DNA of 64,000 bases from Pseudoalteromonas sp. XI10 (GCF_001469895.1 NZ_LOPY01000019.1:310001-374000); one strand, 5' to 3'; numbered from the stretch's first letter, positions 7,712-18,073 are shown. Notes: a model not told the origin generated them from the sequence alone. Program-made: numbers and translations.

Positions 7712-8875
7712 ATGCAGCGCTCTCGCATTCCATTTTTTGCAGTGTCAGCTTTGGCTGGTGCTGTTTTATTATCAGGCTTCGGCCAATCAGAATCGGCTCA
7801 AGGGCAAACGCAGGCAGCTCAAGCTGTTCCTGTTGGTGTTATTGAGATGCAAAGCAAACCACTTACGCTAACTAAAGAATTACCGGGTCGTGTGGCTGCT
7901 TCACGTATCGCGCAAATTCGTCCGCAGGTTAACGGTATTATTCAATCACGTATGTTTGTTGAAGGTGCTGAGGTTGAAAAAGGCCAAGCTTTATATCAGA
8001 TTGACCCATCTACATTTGAAGCTGAAGTAGCGACTAGTAAAGCCGCTATTACTAAAGCTCAAGCAAGTATTGCAAATGCCAAAGCAAAAGCAGAACGCTA
8101 TAAAGAACTATTGAGCATCAAAGCAGTAAGCCAACAAGATTACGACGAAGCTGATGCAGCATACAAAGGTGCAAAAGCTGATTTACTAACGGCTCAAGCG
8201 CAGCTTAAAACCGCTGAAATCAATTTAAACTACAGCAAAGTGTTAGCACCAATTAGTGGCCAAATTGGTAAATCAGATGTCACTGCCGGTGCTCTTGTCA
8301 GTGCTAATCAAGCAACAGCATTAGCAACCATTACTCAATTAGACCCAATCTATGTTGATTTAACCCAGTCAAGCAGTGAACTAACACGTTTGAAAAAAGC
8401 CATTGCTGCGGGTGATCTTGATAAAGATGCCGCTTTACATTCAAAAGTTGAATTAAAGATGGAAGACGGCAGTACTTATCAACATAAAGGTACATTGCAA
8501 TTCTCTGAAGTGACTGTTGATCCAAGCACAGGCTCAGTAACCTTACGTGCTGAATTTCCTAACCCTGAAAAATTACTGCTGCCTGGTATGTATGTTCGTG
8601 CAGTGATTGTTGAAGGTGTGAAAAGTGATGCGATTTTAGCACCACAACGTGGCGTAAGTAGAAACACCAAAGGTGAGCCTACTGCTATGGTTGTAAGCAA
8701 AGACAATACCGTAGAAGCACGTGTGCTTAAAACTGATCGTACTGTTGGTTCAAACTGGTTAGTGACAGACGGCCTAAACAGTGGCGATAAGTTAATTGTT
8801 GAAGGCTTACAGAAAATCCGCCCAGGTGCGCCAGTCAATGCAATGCCTGCAGAAACAGCAGCTAACAGCCAGTAA
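7712..8875 (+). CDS. RND efflux periplasmic adaptor (AcrA/MexA family)
   Basis: Membrane-fusion adaptor of 387 residues linking the inner-membrane RND pump to the outer-membrane channel. Seen: N-terminal export signal; lipoyl/barrel-sandwich half (RVAASRIAQIRPQVNGII, about 66-83); a helical hairpin with coiled-coil repeats (KAAITKAQASIANAKAKAERY and on to about 185); the second lipoyl half (YSKVLAPISGQIGKSDVT) and the beta-barrel/membrane-proximal part. The signal peptide ends LLSGFG: a lipobox in which the usual Cys is Phe (TTC instead of TGC), so the protein is probably not lipidated, unlike AcrA. First gene of a three-gene operon; the pump follows 12 bp after. Confidence 0.93.
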   Translation: MQRSRIPFFAVSALAGAVLLSGFGQSESAQGQTQAAQAVPVGVIEMQSKPLTLTKELPGRVAASRIAQIRPQVNGIIQSRMFVEGAEVEKGQALYQIDPSTFEAEVATSKAAITKAQASIANAKAKAERYKELLSIKAVSQQDYDEADAAYKGAKADLLTAQAQLKTAEINLNYSKVLAPISGQIGKSDVTAGALVSANQATALATITQLDPIYVDLTQSSSELTRLKKAIAAGDLDKDAALHSKVELKMEDGSTYQHKGTLQFSEVTVDPSTGSVTLRAEFPNPEKLLLPGMYVRAVIVEGVKSDAILAPQRGVSRNTKGEPTAMVVSKDNTVEARVLKTDRTVGSNWLVTDGLNSGDKLIVEGLQKIRPGAPVNAMPAETAANSQ

Positions 8876-8887
8876 CGGAGAAACTTA

Positions 8888-11800
8888 ATGTCACGATTTT
8901 TTATTGATCGGCCCATATTTGCATGGGTGCTTGCTATCGTTGTGATGCTGGCAGGTATCTTAGCAATTAGAAGTTTGCCGGTTGCGCAGTATCCATCAAT
9001 TGCACCACCTGCAATTAGTATTCAAGCCACATACCCTGGTGCGTCGGCCCGTACTCTAGAAGATACGGTTACACAGGTTATTGAACAAAAAATGAAAGGG
9101 CTAGATGGCTTGCTCTACATGTCGTCAACCTCTGAGTCTAACGGTTCAGCGACGTTAACCTTAACCTTTAGTGCAGATACAGACCCGGATATTGCACAGG
9201 TTCAAGTACAAAACAAATTGTCGCTTGCAACACCGTTATTACCAGAAGAAGTACAACGTCAAGGTGTCTCGGTTGCAAAATCTGCCCGTAACTTCTTAAT
9301 GGTTGTAGGCTTTGTATCTGAAGACGGCAGTATGAACAACATCGATATCGGTGATTATGTTTCATCTAACGTGCTTGATATTATCTCGCGTGTAAACGGT
9401 GTAGGTGAAGTACAGCTGTTTGGTTCTCAATACGCAATGCGTATTTGGTTAGACCCAGCTAAATTACTTAAATACTCATTAACTCCTGCTGATATTAGTG
9501 CTGCAATCAGTGCTCAAAATGCGCAGGTTTCAGCAGGTCAACTAGGTGCATTGCCAGCGGTGAGTGGCCAGCAATTAAATGCAACGGTGACTGCACAAAG
9601 CCGCTTACAAACACCTGAGCAATTTAGAAATATCTTTGTAAAAACCAATGCTGATGGTTCAGTTGTTCGTTTAAGTGACGTTGCTGATGTTGAATTAGGT
9701 GGTGAAAACTACGGTGTTGTTGCGCGTTTTAACGGCAAACCGGCATCAGGTTTAGGTGTTAAGCTTGCCAGTGGTGCTAATGCGCTTGATACAGCAGATG
9801 GCGTAAAAGCGGCGCTTGCTGAACTTGAGCCTTTCTTCCCTGAAGGTTTAACTACGGTTGTTCCTTACGATACGACGCCATTCGTATCGCTTTCAATTGA
9901 AAAAGTTGTCAGCACTCTAATCGAAGCTGTTGTGCTGGTGTTCTTGGTAATGTACTTATTCTTACAAAACTTCAGAGCAACACTTATTCCGACTATTGCA
10001 GTGCCTGTTGTATTGCTAGGTACGTTTGCCATTTTGCAAGTGTTTGGTTTCTCAATTAATACCCTAACCATGTTTGCGATGGTACTTGCCATCGGTCTAC
10101 TGGTAGATGATGCAATCGTCGTCGTTGAAAACGTTGAACGTGTAATGACAGAAGAGAACTTATCTCCTCTTGAAGCAACACGTAAATCAATGGATGAAAT
10201 CAAAGGTGCCCTTGTTGGTATTGCGATGGTGCTCTCGGCGGTATTCGTGCCTATGGCGTTCTTCCCGGGCTCAACAGGGGTTATTTATCGCCAGTTCTCA
10301 ATTACCTTGGTAACTGCAATGAGCTTATCAGTGCTGGTTGCACTAATTTTAACACCAGCTTTATGTGCGACAATGTTAAAACCAAGTCATGTACATAACG
10401 ATAAGTCTTTATTTGGTCGTTTCTTCCTTGGCTTTAACCGTGGTTTTGACAGAACGAACTCGGGTACACAAGGCTTTGTGTCTCGCATGATCAAGCACAG
10501 TAAACGCTATTTACTTATTTACGGTTTAATCGTGGGTGGCATGGTGTTTATTTTCTCACAATTACCATCGGCATTCTTACCAGATGAAGACCAAGGTATT
10601 TTGTTTAACCAAGTAAGTTTACCTGCCGGTGCAACAACAGAGCAAACTTTAAAGGTTGTTGAAAAGATGGAACACCACTTCTTAGAAGAACAATCAGAAG
10701 CGGTAAGGTCTATCTTCACGGTAACAGGTTTTAGCTTTGCAGGTTCTGGTCAAAATGCGGCAATCGGCTTTGTGGGTTTAAAACACTGGGATGAGCGTCA
10801 GCGTCCTGATTTAACCGTTGGTGCGGTTGCGGGTAAAGCCATGGGATATTTCTCAACGATTAAAGAAGCATTCGTATTTGCTTTCCCACCTCCTGCGGTT
10901 GTTGAGCTTGGTACTGCAAACGGTTTTACCTTGTTCTTACAAGATAGGGTTGGTCTAGGTCACGAAAAGCTACTAGAAGCTCGTAACATGTTTTTAGGTA
11001 TGGCTGCACAAAACCCTGTGTTATCAGGTGTGCGCCCGAATGGTCAAGAAGATAAACCAGAGCTCGAGCTTGATATTGATTTAGCGAAAGCCGAAGCATT
11101 AGGTCTTACTCAAGCAGATATCAATAATACGTTATCAACGGCTTGGGGTAGTAGCTATGTAAATGATTTTATTGACCGTGGTCGTGTGAAAAAAGTGTAC
11201 TTACAAGGTACGCCTGAATCACGCATGGTGCCAGAAGACTTAGATGAGTGGTATGTACGTAACGCCAATGGTGACATGGTACCATTTACTGCCTTTGCTC
11301 ACTCTTATTGGACATATGGTTCACCACGTCTTGAGCGTTATAACGGCTTTTCAGCGATGGAAATCCAAGGTGCGGCTGCACCGGGCTACAGTACTGGTCA
11401 AGCGATGGCTGAAGTTGAGAAAATGGTTAAGAAGTTACCACCAGGTGTATCGTTCGAATGGACAGGTATTTCATATGAAGAACGTTTAAGTGGTGGTCAA
11501 GCGCCATTACTTTATGCACTTTCATTGTTGGTTGTATTCCTATGTTTAGCGGCGTTATATGAGAGCTGGTCAGTTCCTGCTGCAGTTATGCTCATTGTAC
11601 CGCTTGGTGTATTTGGTGCGTCGATTGCGTCATTTGTATTTAATTTATCAAACGATATTTATCTCCAAGTGGGTCTATTAACCACCATAGGTCTGGCATC
11701 AAAAAATGCCATATTAATTGTAGAGTTTGCTATTCATAAAATGGATGAAGGTATGAAACTTGTCGATGCCGCGGTAGCAGCTATTCGTCTACGTTTACGT

Positions 11801-12019
11801 CCAATCTTTATGACATCAATGGCATTTGTGTGTGGTGTACTACCACTGGCAATTGCATCAAGTGCAGGCTCAGGTGCACAAAACGCACTAGGTATTGCTG
11901 TTATTGGCGGTACTCTTGCGTCATCGACCATTGTGGTAATCTTTGTGCCGCTGTTCTTTGTACTGGTGCGCCGAGTATTCCCAGGCAAAACAAAATCAAC
12001 TAATGAGGAGCAGGCATAA
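8888..12019 (+). CDS. RND multidrug efflux transporter (AcrB/MexB, HAE1 family)
   Basis: Proton-driven trimeric inner-membrane pump of 1043 residues, the usual HAE1 length. The start [23 protein letters not shown] is the classical first helix, followed by the porter domain ([15 protein letters not shown]), the [16 protein letters not shown] segment with the paired Asp residues of the proton relay in TM4, the second porter half, and [14 protein letters not shown] with the Lys of TM10. It should export hydrophobic or amphipathic compounds from membrane and periplasm. It lies 12 bp after the adaptor and its TAA overlaps the ATG of the outer-membrane factor gene by one base, so the three are co-translated. 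Confidence 0.96.
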   Translation: MSRFFIDRPIFAWVLAIVVMLAGILAIRSLPVAQYPSIAPPAISIQATYPGASARTLEDTVTQVIEQKMKGLDGLLYMSSTSESNGSATLTLTFSADTDPDIAQVQVQNKLSLATPLLPEEVQRQGVSVAKSARNFLMVVGFVSEDGSMNNIDIGDYVSSNVLDIISRVNGVGEVQLFGSQYAMRIWLDPAKLLKYSLTPADISAAISAQNAQVSAGQLGALPAVSGQQLNATVTAQSRLQTPEQFRNIFVKTNADGSVVRLSDVADVELGGENYGVVARFNGKPASGLGVKLASGANALDTADGVKAALAELEPFFPEGLTTVVPYDTTPFVSLSIEKVVSTLIEAVVLVFLVMYLFLQNFRATLIPTIAVPVVLLGTFAILQVFGFSINTLTMFAMVLAIGLLVDDAIVVVENVERVMTEENLSPLEATRKSMDEIKGALVGIAMVLSAVFVPMAFFPGSTGVIYRQFSITLVTAMSLSVLVALILTPALCATMLKPSHVHNDKSLFGRFFLGFNRGFDRTNSGTQGFVSRMIKHSKRYLLIYGLIVGGMVFIFSQLPSAFLPDEDQGILFNQVSLPAGATTEQTLKVVEKMEHHFLEEQSEAVRSIFTVTGFSFAGSGQNAAIGFVGLKHWDERQRPDLTVGAVAGKAMGYFSTIKEAFVFAFPPPAVVELGTANGFTLFLQDRVGLGHEKLLEARNMFLGMAAQNPVLSGVRPNGQEDKPELELDIDLAKAEALGLTQADINNTLSTAWGSSYVNDFIDRGRVKKVYLQGTPESRMVPEDLDEWYVRNANGDMVPFTAFAHSYWTYGSPRLERYNGFSAMEIQGAAAPGYSTGQAMAEVEKMVKKLPPGVSFEWTGISYEERLSGGQAPLLYALSLLVVFLCLAALYESWSVPAAVMLIVPLGVFGASIASFVFNLSNDIYLQVGLLTTIGLASKNAILIVEFAIHKMDEGMKLVDAAVAAIRLRLRPIFMTSMAFVCGVLPLAIASSAGSGAQNALGIAVIGGTLASSTIVVIFVPLFFVLVRRVFPGKTKSTNEEQA

Positions 12020-13422
12020 TGAAAGCTAAACTTATCTCAGTGTCTGTTGCTGCACTTATGTTATCTGCCTGTAATATGGCGCCAGATATGGAGCAACGTG
12101 AATTACCCGTTGCTCAAAACTATGATATCCAAGGTACAGAGGGTGATATAAATGCGCTCAATTGGCAGTCATTTTTCAGTAATGCGCAACTTCAACAGTT
12201 GATTGCGCTAACGCTGGAAAACAACAAAGATATTAAAACTGCTGCACTGAATGTGCAGCAGGTTAGAGCAATGTATCAGATTGAAGATTCAGCGCTTTAC
12301 CCAAGCATAGACCTAAATGCATCGGGTACTCGTCAGCGTCTTCCGGCAGATTTATCTGGTACTGGTCAAGCAACTATCTCTGAAAACTATTCAGCGACTG
12401 TTGGCTTAACCGCTTACGAAATTGATCTTTGGGGCAAAGTACGCAACCAATCAGAGCAAGCATTACAAAACCTTTATTCGGCTGAATACAGTTTGACTAG
12501 TGTGCGCATTAGTTTGATCTCCGAATTAGTAAATGCATGGCTTAACTATGCGACGGATAAAGAGCTTTTGGCACTTGCAAACGAGACTTTAAAGTCTCAG
12601 CAGGAGTCTTTAGAGCTAACCCGTAAAACATTTGCTCTAGGTGCTGCTTCTCAGTTAACGCTATCGCAACTTGAAAGTACAGTAGCAACCGCTAAGGTCG
12701 ATATTGCAAACTACGAGCGTTTACTTAAGCGCGATAAAAATGCCCTCGATTTTCTAGTGGGTAAAACCGTCACTGCAGATTTATTACCAAGTGAAAGTAT
12801 AGATGATGTACTTAGTTTGCCTGATGTGCCAGTAGGGTTACCGTCTGAGCTTCTTACTCAGCGACCTGATATCAAAGCTGCAGAGCATGATTTATTGGCT
12901 GCCAATGCAAACATTGGTGTGGCAAAAGCGGCTTTCTATCCAAGTATCAGTTTAACCGCGAATGCGGGGACAGCTTCAGCTGACTTGAGTAATCTTTTTG
13001 ATTCAGGTTCTGGGACTTGGAGCTTTGTGCCTTCGGTAAACTTGCCTATTTTTAATATGGGTCGTAATCAAGCCAATCTTGATGTTGCAAAAGCACAACA
13101 AGAAATAGCAATAACCAGTTACGAGCAAACCATTCAACAGGCATTTAAAGAAGTCTCAGATGCCCTTGCTGACCGTGAAGGTTATATGCATCAGCTAGAT
13201 GCCCTTAATGACTTGTATCAAAGTAATGAGCTATCTTTTACTTTATCGGATGCACGTTTTCAAAAGGGCGCAGACAGCTACTTGCAAGTATTGGACGCAC
13301 AACGAAATTGGTACAGTGCAGGACAACAGTTAATTTTGGGTAAGCAAGCGTATCTAGCGAGCCAAATTAATTTGTATAAAGCACTAGGTGGCGGCTGGAA
13401 CGCACAAAAAACTGTGCAATAA
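12019..13422 (+). CDS. Outer-membrane efflux lipoprotein (OprM/NodT-type TolC-like factor)
   Basis: 467-residue outer-membrane channel of the tripartite pump. The N terminus carries a lipoprotein signal with lipobox LSAC (Cys18), as in OprM. The repeated halves of the outer-membrane-factor fold are visible: LNWQSFFSNAQLQQLIALTLENN with EIDLWGKVR in the first half, and LLTQRPDIKAAEHDLLAANANIG in the second. The ATG shares its first base with the pump stop codon and GAGGAG (12005-12010) is the ribosome-binding site. So in this operon the channel, but not the adaptor, keeps its lipid anchor. Confidence 0.94.
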   Translation: MKAKLISVSVAALMLSACNMAPDMEQRELPVAQNYDIQGTEGDINALNWQSFFSNAQLQQLIALTLENNKDIKTAALNVQQVRAMYQIEDSALYPSIDLNASGTRQRLPADLSGTGQATISENYSATVGLTAYEIDLWGKVRNQSEQALQNLYSAEYSLTSVRISLISELVNAWLNYATDKELLALANETLKSQQESLELTRKTFALGAASQLTLSQLESTVATAKVDIANYERLLKRDKNALDFLVGKTVTADLLPSESIDDVLSLPDVPVGLPSELLTQRPDIKAAEHDLLAANANIGVAKAAFYPSISLTANAGTASADLSNLFDSGSGTWSFVPSVNLPIFNMGRNQANLDVAKAQQEIAITSYEQTIQQAFKEVSDALADREGYMHQLDALNDLYQSNELSFTLSDARFQKGADSYLQVLDAQRNWYSAGQQLILGKQAYLASQINLYKALGGGWNAQKTVQ

Positions 13423-13550
13423 ATCAGCAAAAGCATAATTTATTTAAGGTTTTGCAGGTTCTTAGTTGTTTTGACTCTCCTCAAAGATTAAGATCCTGTA
13501 AACCTTGTTTAAATTAAAGTTAACCCTAGTCAGTAAAGCTTGGAGAAACC

Positions 13551-14168
13551 ATGACGCAAAAAACGAAAAGACACAATGACCCTGCGCTTGCTGAGGCAAG
13601 ACGTAATCAAGTGCTTTGTGCCGCAGCGGATTGTTTTCGACGTAAGGGTTATCATGGCGCGGGAATGGCCGAAATTTCTAAAACCGCGGGTATGAGTGCT
13701 GGCCATATCTACAATTACTTCGCCAGTAAAGAAGCAATTATAGAATCGATTGTTGAGCGTGATATGGAAGAAATGTTCTCAATCTTTAAAGAGTTTGCTG
13801 ATAAACCCGGTGATCGTGTCACTGTATTACTTGATGGTCTAGGCAGAGGCGTTGAGCGCCATACCGATTTGAATCAAGGTGCGCTTGATTTAGAAATGCT
13901 CGCCGAAGCTGCTCGTAATGAAAAAGTGGCTAACTTATTACGCGAGTCAGATAGCCACGCTCGTGATTCTATGCGTGAATTATTAGTCGGTGAAAGAGGG
14001 CCATTACAAGGCACAGCACTTGAAGAAGTGAATGCCCGTATTGAAGTGATGTTTTCAGTAATGGGTGGCCTGTTACTGCGTAAAATGCTCAACCCAGATT
14101 TAGATATTCATGAGTTACTTAAAGCGCTACGTCCAACAATGAAAACCTTATTGTTACCCTTTGAATAA
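13551..14168 (+). CDS. TetR-family transcriptional regulator, probably of the efflux operon
   Basis: 205-residue repressor. The N-terminal helix-turn-helix is clear: RNQVLCAAADCFRRKGYHGA then GMAEISKTAGMSAGHIYNYF followed by SKEAI, as in AcrR-like proteins. The C-terminal helical ligand domain is variable, as usual. It lies 128 bp after the outer-membrane factor on the same strand, with room for its own promoter. The 32-bp palindrome over the efflux promoter fits a TetR dimer pair; no similar palindrome was seen directly before this gene, so autoregulation is not evident. GGAG at about 13542 is its ribosome-binding site. Confidence 0.88.
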   Translation: MTQKTKRHNDPALAEARRNQVLCAAADCFRRKGYHGAGMAEISKTAGMSAGHIYNYFASKEAIIESIVERDMEEMFSIFKEFADKPGDRVTVLLDGLGRGVERHTDLNQGALDLEMLAEAARNEKVANLLRESDSHARDSMRELLVGERGPLQGTALEEVNARIEVMFSVMGGLLLRKMLNPDLDIHELLKALRPTMKTLLLPFE

Positions 14169-14187
14169 AGCGCTTATTAAAAGCGCT
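14169..14187. terminator. Short hairpin between convergent tetR and hupE-like genes
   Basis: AGCGCTT (14169-14175) pairs with 14181-14187 around five bases, directly after the TetR stop and overlapping the stop of the convergent gene. It could act in both directions but is short and lacks a U-run. Confidence 0.4.
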
Positions 14188-15274
14188 CTATAGACCATTG
14201 GATTGCCATAATGGCAATTAGCACTGAGCCTGCTGGCATAATAGCTTTTTTGTACCAAGTGTTATTTCTAAGTAGCATTAGCAGTGGTAAACAGATTGCT
14301 AAAATAACCAGTTGACCAATCTCAACCCCTAAATTAAAGGCTAAAATACTCATTAGTTGGTATTCATTTGATAAACCAAGCTCACCTAAAACACTCGCAA
14401 ACCCCATACCGTGTAATAGACCAAAACAGAATGTGATCCAGCCTAAGCGCACAATCATTGGCCAAATATTGTTTATTGCAGCAAATAATACAGAAAGCGC
14501 GATACCTAATTCTACCCATCGGGTGTTTGGCGATATGATATTCATAGCAGTCGCTGTGAGGGTAATTGAATGAGCAAGTGTAAAAGCGGTGATGATCCAA
14601 GCTGTATCAATTAGAATTTGTTTTTTAGACTCGGCACGTTGCCACTCGCCTTGCTTACGAACTAACACACAGCCCAGTAATAGCGCGATTAAAAACAAGA
14701 TATGATCTGTGCCCATCCAAATATGTAATATGCCTTGATGTACATATTCAATAAACGTTGTGGTGAAGCTTTGCTCATTAAAGTTTATAACTTGTTTTGG
14801 TGTATTTTGTTCAAATACGCGGCTTGATTTAGCAATGGCAGCAATTGCTTGATGATGCTCATCTATATCAAATAGGGCAGTGTAATTAACCGTTATAGAA
14901 CTATCAGATGGACAATCAACTTGTAGTGGCACATAGATATACGACTGATTAAAGTGGTTATCTATACTAAGTGCACCATCAAACGTGACCTGACAGTTTT
15001 GACTTTGTTGTAACACATTAAAATGGCTATTTAGATAGTCTAATACTGCTTGCTGCTGTGATGTAATTTCATACCATGTAATTACATTATCCTGATTTTT
15101 ATCGAAGCTGAGCGCTTTATCGAGATCATTCACCGAGGCTTGCCAAGAGCCTACTAGTGATAGCTTATTGCTCGTTTGTTGTTCTAAATTTAGATAAGCG
15201 GTGCTTTGCTGGTGGGCGTGACAGATAGAGCTAAAAATTAATAGAAATAGCGTAAACAACAACGACTTTTTCAT
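14177..15274 (-). CDS. HupE/UreJ-family membrane protein
   Basis: 365 residues. Signal peptide (FTLFLLIFSSICHA), then a soluble periplasmic domain of about 165 residues that includes an EF-hand-like DKNQDNVITWYE stretch, then about six membrane helices carrying the family motif HIWMGTDHILFLIALLLG, a later FTLAHSITL and GLLHGMGFA. Histidine-rich helices of HupE/UreJ proteins are linked to nickel or cobalt handling; whether this exported-domain subfamily transports metal is unknown. It is the only gene of its unit, with the anti-sigma gene 179 bp upstream on the same strand. Confidence 0.8.
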   Translation of the reverse strand: MKKSLLFTLFLLIFSSICHAHQQSTAYLNLEQQTSNKLSLVGSWQASVNDLDKALSFDKNQDNVITWYEITSQQQAVLDYLNSHFNVLQQSQNCQVTFDGALSIDNHFNQSYIYVPLQVDCPSDSSITVNYTALFDIDEHHQAIAAIAKSSRVFEQNTPKQVINFNEQSFTTTFIEYVHQGILHIWMGTDHILFLIALLLGCVLVRKQGEWQRAESKKQILIDTAWIITAFTLAHSITLTATAMNIISPNTRWVELGIALSVLFAAINNIWPMIVRLGWITFCFGLLHGMGFASVLGELGLSNEYQLMSILAFNLGVEIGQLVILAICLPLLMLLRNNTWYKKAIMPAGSVLIAIMAIQWSIERF

Positions 15275-15453
15275 TTTTATTCCTAAGATAATACAAGGAG
15301 ACGAGTCTAATACTCGATTTACCGCCTATTTTTTAAGGCGGATATAAAAAGAGGCTGTCACTATAGCAATTACAAAGGTTTATCTACTAGGTCATTTATC
15401 TTAGAAATACTGGCTTTGCTCGTATTTATAAATTGTTTCTACGCTTTGAAAGA

Positions 15454-16143
15454 TTAGTTAGCATCGAGTACAGCTGTATAAATAATTTCACTTGGGCTAC
15501 CTGATTGTGATCCGCCAATTGGCTCACGGCTTATTGCAAGTAAAGTGATATTTTGTGGTTTAAATAATGCGTTTCGGGCAATTTCTTTGCTATCTGTTTT
15601 TGGCAATAAAGCAATAGGGATGGCGCTCGGGTGGCCTTTTAAACGGATCCACAACTGGTAATCATAATCAGTTTGTAAACTCATGCCACTAGCCGCTTTA
15701 AGTAAAATACTGTGATGGCTTATTTCTAAATTCCAAACTGGATTATTTGCTGAGTCATAAAACGTTACCGAGTGAGTGATTTTATCACTAAACGACTCTT
15801 GCGGTTGCCAAGTAATTAATACCAACACAATACAGACCGCTGTTGCAATAGCAGCCCAAGCCTTAAATATTCCAAAGTTAGGGTCTTTTGCTTTCTTCTG
15901 TGTTGGTAACAAAAGTGGGTCAATCCGTTTTGTTATTTTATCCCAAACTTGCTGATCAGGTGGGTTAGATTCAATCGCGTTTTCTAGGTTTTTTATATGT
16001 CTTTGCCATAGTGAGGTTGCGTATCGGGCTCGAGGAGAAGTGCGCATTAAGCGGCTAAATCTATCTCGGGCATGGCCATGTAAAGTGCCTAAAACATATT
16101 CTGCTGCAAGTAAATTAAGTAGCGTTTGGTCATCGTATTTCAT
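15454..16143 (-). CDS. Anti-sigma factor (RskA-like), orphan
   Basis: 229 residues. The N-terminal cytosolic part (NLLAAEYVLGTLHGHARDRF, about 9-28) is the anti-sigma-binding region of RskA/ChrR-type proteins. One membrane helix follows at about 93-113 (AWAAIATAVCIVLVLITW) and a periplasmic RskA C-terminal domain (ASGMSLQTDYDYQLWI...). It should bind and hold an ECF sigma factor at the membrane. No ECF sigma gene adjoins it: the 303 bp upstream hold no ORF and the next gene is divergent. So either the partner lies elsewhere or the pair has been broken up. Confidence 0.8.
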   Translation of the reverse strand: MKYDDQTLLNLLAAEYVLGTLHGHARDRFSRLMRTSPRARYATSLWQRHIKNLENAIESNPPDQQVWDKITKRIDPLLLPTQKKAKDPNFGIFKAWAAIATAVCIVLVLITWQPQESFSDKITHSVTFYDSANNPVWNLEISHHSILLKAASGMSLQTDYDYQLWIRLKGHPSAIPIALLPKTDSKEIARNALFKPQNITLLAISREPIGGSQSGSPSEIIYTAVLDAN

Positions 16144-16446
16144 AACGAATTAGGCTCGGGTTGATTTAAATTTTTAACGAAAACTCTACTAAAAACCTGT
16201 GATTATTAGCATGGCTTTTAACTTAGACTAGCAGGGAAAGAGTACTTGGCAAATCTATCCAATTGGTTCTATGTAAATTATTGTAAGTTATTCATAAAAT
16301 AGTGAAAAAATGTCCTAAACTAAAATAGTAAGCTTTTTTATAAATGCTAAGTTACTGATTTTAAATAGCCAGTAGGGGTAATTTAACGGCTTTTACTGGA
16401 GTGAACCTTGCAACGTGTTATGCAATTAGAATAACAAGGAGTGATT
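16144..16446. other. Divergent intergenic region, no gene seen
   Basis: 303 bp of AT-rich DNA between the divergent anti-sigma and phosphatase/kinase genes. It must hold both promoters; AAGGAG (16437-16442) is the ribosome-binding site of the plus-strand gene. No convincing palindrome, sigma gene or small ORF was seen. Confidence 0.5.
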
Positions 16447-18069
16447 ATGTGGGCAGCATTTAGTTACTTAGCTTTAGCGATTGTATTTATAATTGCGGCT
16501 ATTCGGGTAGAAACTGTTTACTTTGCGCTGTTTTTTTATTGGACGGCTTTGTCGTTGCTATTGGTGAGTGGCGCATACTTTTTTAATATCGCACGTATTT
16601 TCAGAAAACGTGAAAATGGCGTTATTCCTATCTATATTCGTTGGGCTTTTATTCCATTTTTATTGGGTGCACAACTTTACAATGCGTGGTCGAGAAAACA
16701 CGACAAAGTGCCGCCATTACAACAAATTAATGAGCATTTATTTTTAGCCTGTCGTTTATTTCCTTCAGATATAGACACCATGAAAGAAATGGGTATTACA
16801 GCTATTTTAGATGTAACTTGTGAGTTTGATGGCCTTGAATGGTCTTCTACGCAAGAGAATATTCGTTATTTAAATATCCCTGTACTTGATCATAGCGTGC
16901 CAACACGCGCGCAATTACACCAAGCTATTAATTGGATTGACCATCAAGTAAAAGCAGATAGACGTGTCGTAGTACATTGCGCCTTAGGGCGTGGTCGCTC
17001 AGTATTTGTAATGGCGGCTTACTTACTTAGTCAAAATAAAGATGCCGATGTGCACCAAGTACTCGCGCAAATTAAAGAAACGCGAGAAACAGCAAATTTA
17101 AACAAGCGCCAGCTGCGTCATCTTGTGCGTCGCCATCGTAGAGGTGACTTGTTAATCAAAAATAAAGCTGTGCTCATTGCTAATCCTGTTTCTGGTACAA
17201 AACTGTGGGAAGCTAAACGTAAGCAAATTACCTCTCGTTTGTCTGAGTATTACGATTTAACTGTTTACACCACGTCAGAACAGGTAAATGGTACTGATTT
17301 AGCCAAAGAAGCACTTGAATTGAACCCTGATGTAGTCATCGCCTGTGGTGGTGATGGCACAGTAACAGAGGTTGCAAGTGTACTTGTTAATACAGAGTGT
17401 AAACTGGGTATTATTCCTTTAGGTACTGCCAATGCGCTCGCTCATGTGTTGATGGGTATACAATCGAAGCTTATTCCTATTGAGCAGGCGTGTGAGCTGA
17501 TAATTGAAGGGCAGGCGAGTCGGATAGATACCGCTGTGTGCAATGGCGAGCGTATGTTATTACTTGCAGGAATTGGTTTTGAACAAAAGATGATTGAAAA
17601 AGCCCATCGTGATGCTAAAAATGAGTCTGGGCAATTAGCTTATTTACAAGGGTTTTGGCAAGCATTAGGTGAGCATGAAGCGCAAGACTATGTTGTTACT
17701 CTTGATAATAACGATGAGCAAACAATCAATACCACCAGTTTAATCATCGCCAACGCCGCGCCATTTACTACCTTACTTGCTCAATCTGCAGGGCAGCCAG
17801 ATCATCAAGATGGTTTACTTGATGTAAATTGGCTAACACCTAGTGCCGATTCTAAAGCGAGTACCTTAAGCATTGCGGAATTAGTGTTCTCGAGCATTAC
17901 GCAAACTAGTTTTGCCATTAACAGTCACCACACAAATGCTAAACGAGTAACAGTAAGAGCAGAAAAAGGATTGAGCTATGTTATTGATGGTGAGGTGAAA
18001 ACCGCAGATAGACTAGAGGTGGAGATATCACCGAAATCGCTTTCGGTGATTGTAGCTGCTGAAGATTAA
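16447..18069 (+). CDS. Fusion of dual-specificity phosphatase and diacylglycerol/lipid kinase
   Basis: About 540 residues from the ATG at 16447; the GTG at 16441 is too close to AAGGAG to be preferred. Order: two N-terminal membrane helices (about 1-47), a cysteine phosphatase domain with HCALGRGRS (HCX5R P-loop, Cys near 178) and a plausible general-acid Asp in the loop PVLDHSVP, then a LCB5/YegS-type lipid-kinase domain with VLIANPVSG, VIACGGDGTVTEVA and PLGTANALAHVL, and the C-terminal beta domain with VIDGE. The kinase part should phosphorylate diacylglycerol or a related lipid alcohol; the phosphatase may dephosphorylate a lipid or protein. Putting both on one membrane-anchored chain suggests linked lipid turnover, which is inference. 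Single-gene unit. Confidence 0.88.
   Translation: MWAAFSYLALAIVFIIAAIRVETVYFALFFYWTALSLLLVSGAYFFNIARIFRKRENGVIPIYIRWAFIPFLLGAQLYNAWSRKHDKVPPLQQINEHLFLACRLFPSDIDTMKEMGITAILDVTCEFDGLEWSSTQENIRYLNIPVLDHSVPTRAQLHQAINWIDHQVKADRRVVVHCALGRGRSVFVMAAYLLSQNKDADVHQVLAQIKETRETANLNKRQLRHLVRRHRRGDLLIKNKAVLIANPVSGTKLWEAKRKQITSRLSEYYDLTVYTTSEQVNGTDLAKEALELNPDVVIACGGDGTVTEVASVLVNTECKLGIIPLGTANALAHVLMGIQSKLIPIEQACELIIEGQASRIDTAVCNGERMLLLAGIGFEQKMIEKAHRDAKNESGQLAYLQGFWQALGEHEAQDYVVTLDNNDEQTINTTSLIIANAAPFTTLLAQSAGQPDHQDGLLDVNWLTPSADSKASTLSIAELVFSSITQTSFAINSHHTNAKRVTVRAEKGLSYVIDGEVKTADRLEVEISPKSLSVIVAAED
18027..18050 (+). repeat. Perfect 10-bp hairpin inside the 3' end of the fusion gene
   Basis: ATCACCGAAA (18027-18036) pairs with 18041-18050 around TCGC, about 20 bp before the stop codon. 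The next gene is convergent only 4 bp after the stop, so this coding hairpin may serve as the transcript end. Confidence 0.4.
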
Positions 18070-18073
18070 GTGG

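Noticed and set aside
7680..7871. 63-residue ORF overlapping the start of the RND adaptor
   Set aside because: Its start lies in the operator palindrome and its frame is a shadow of the adaptor gene.
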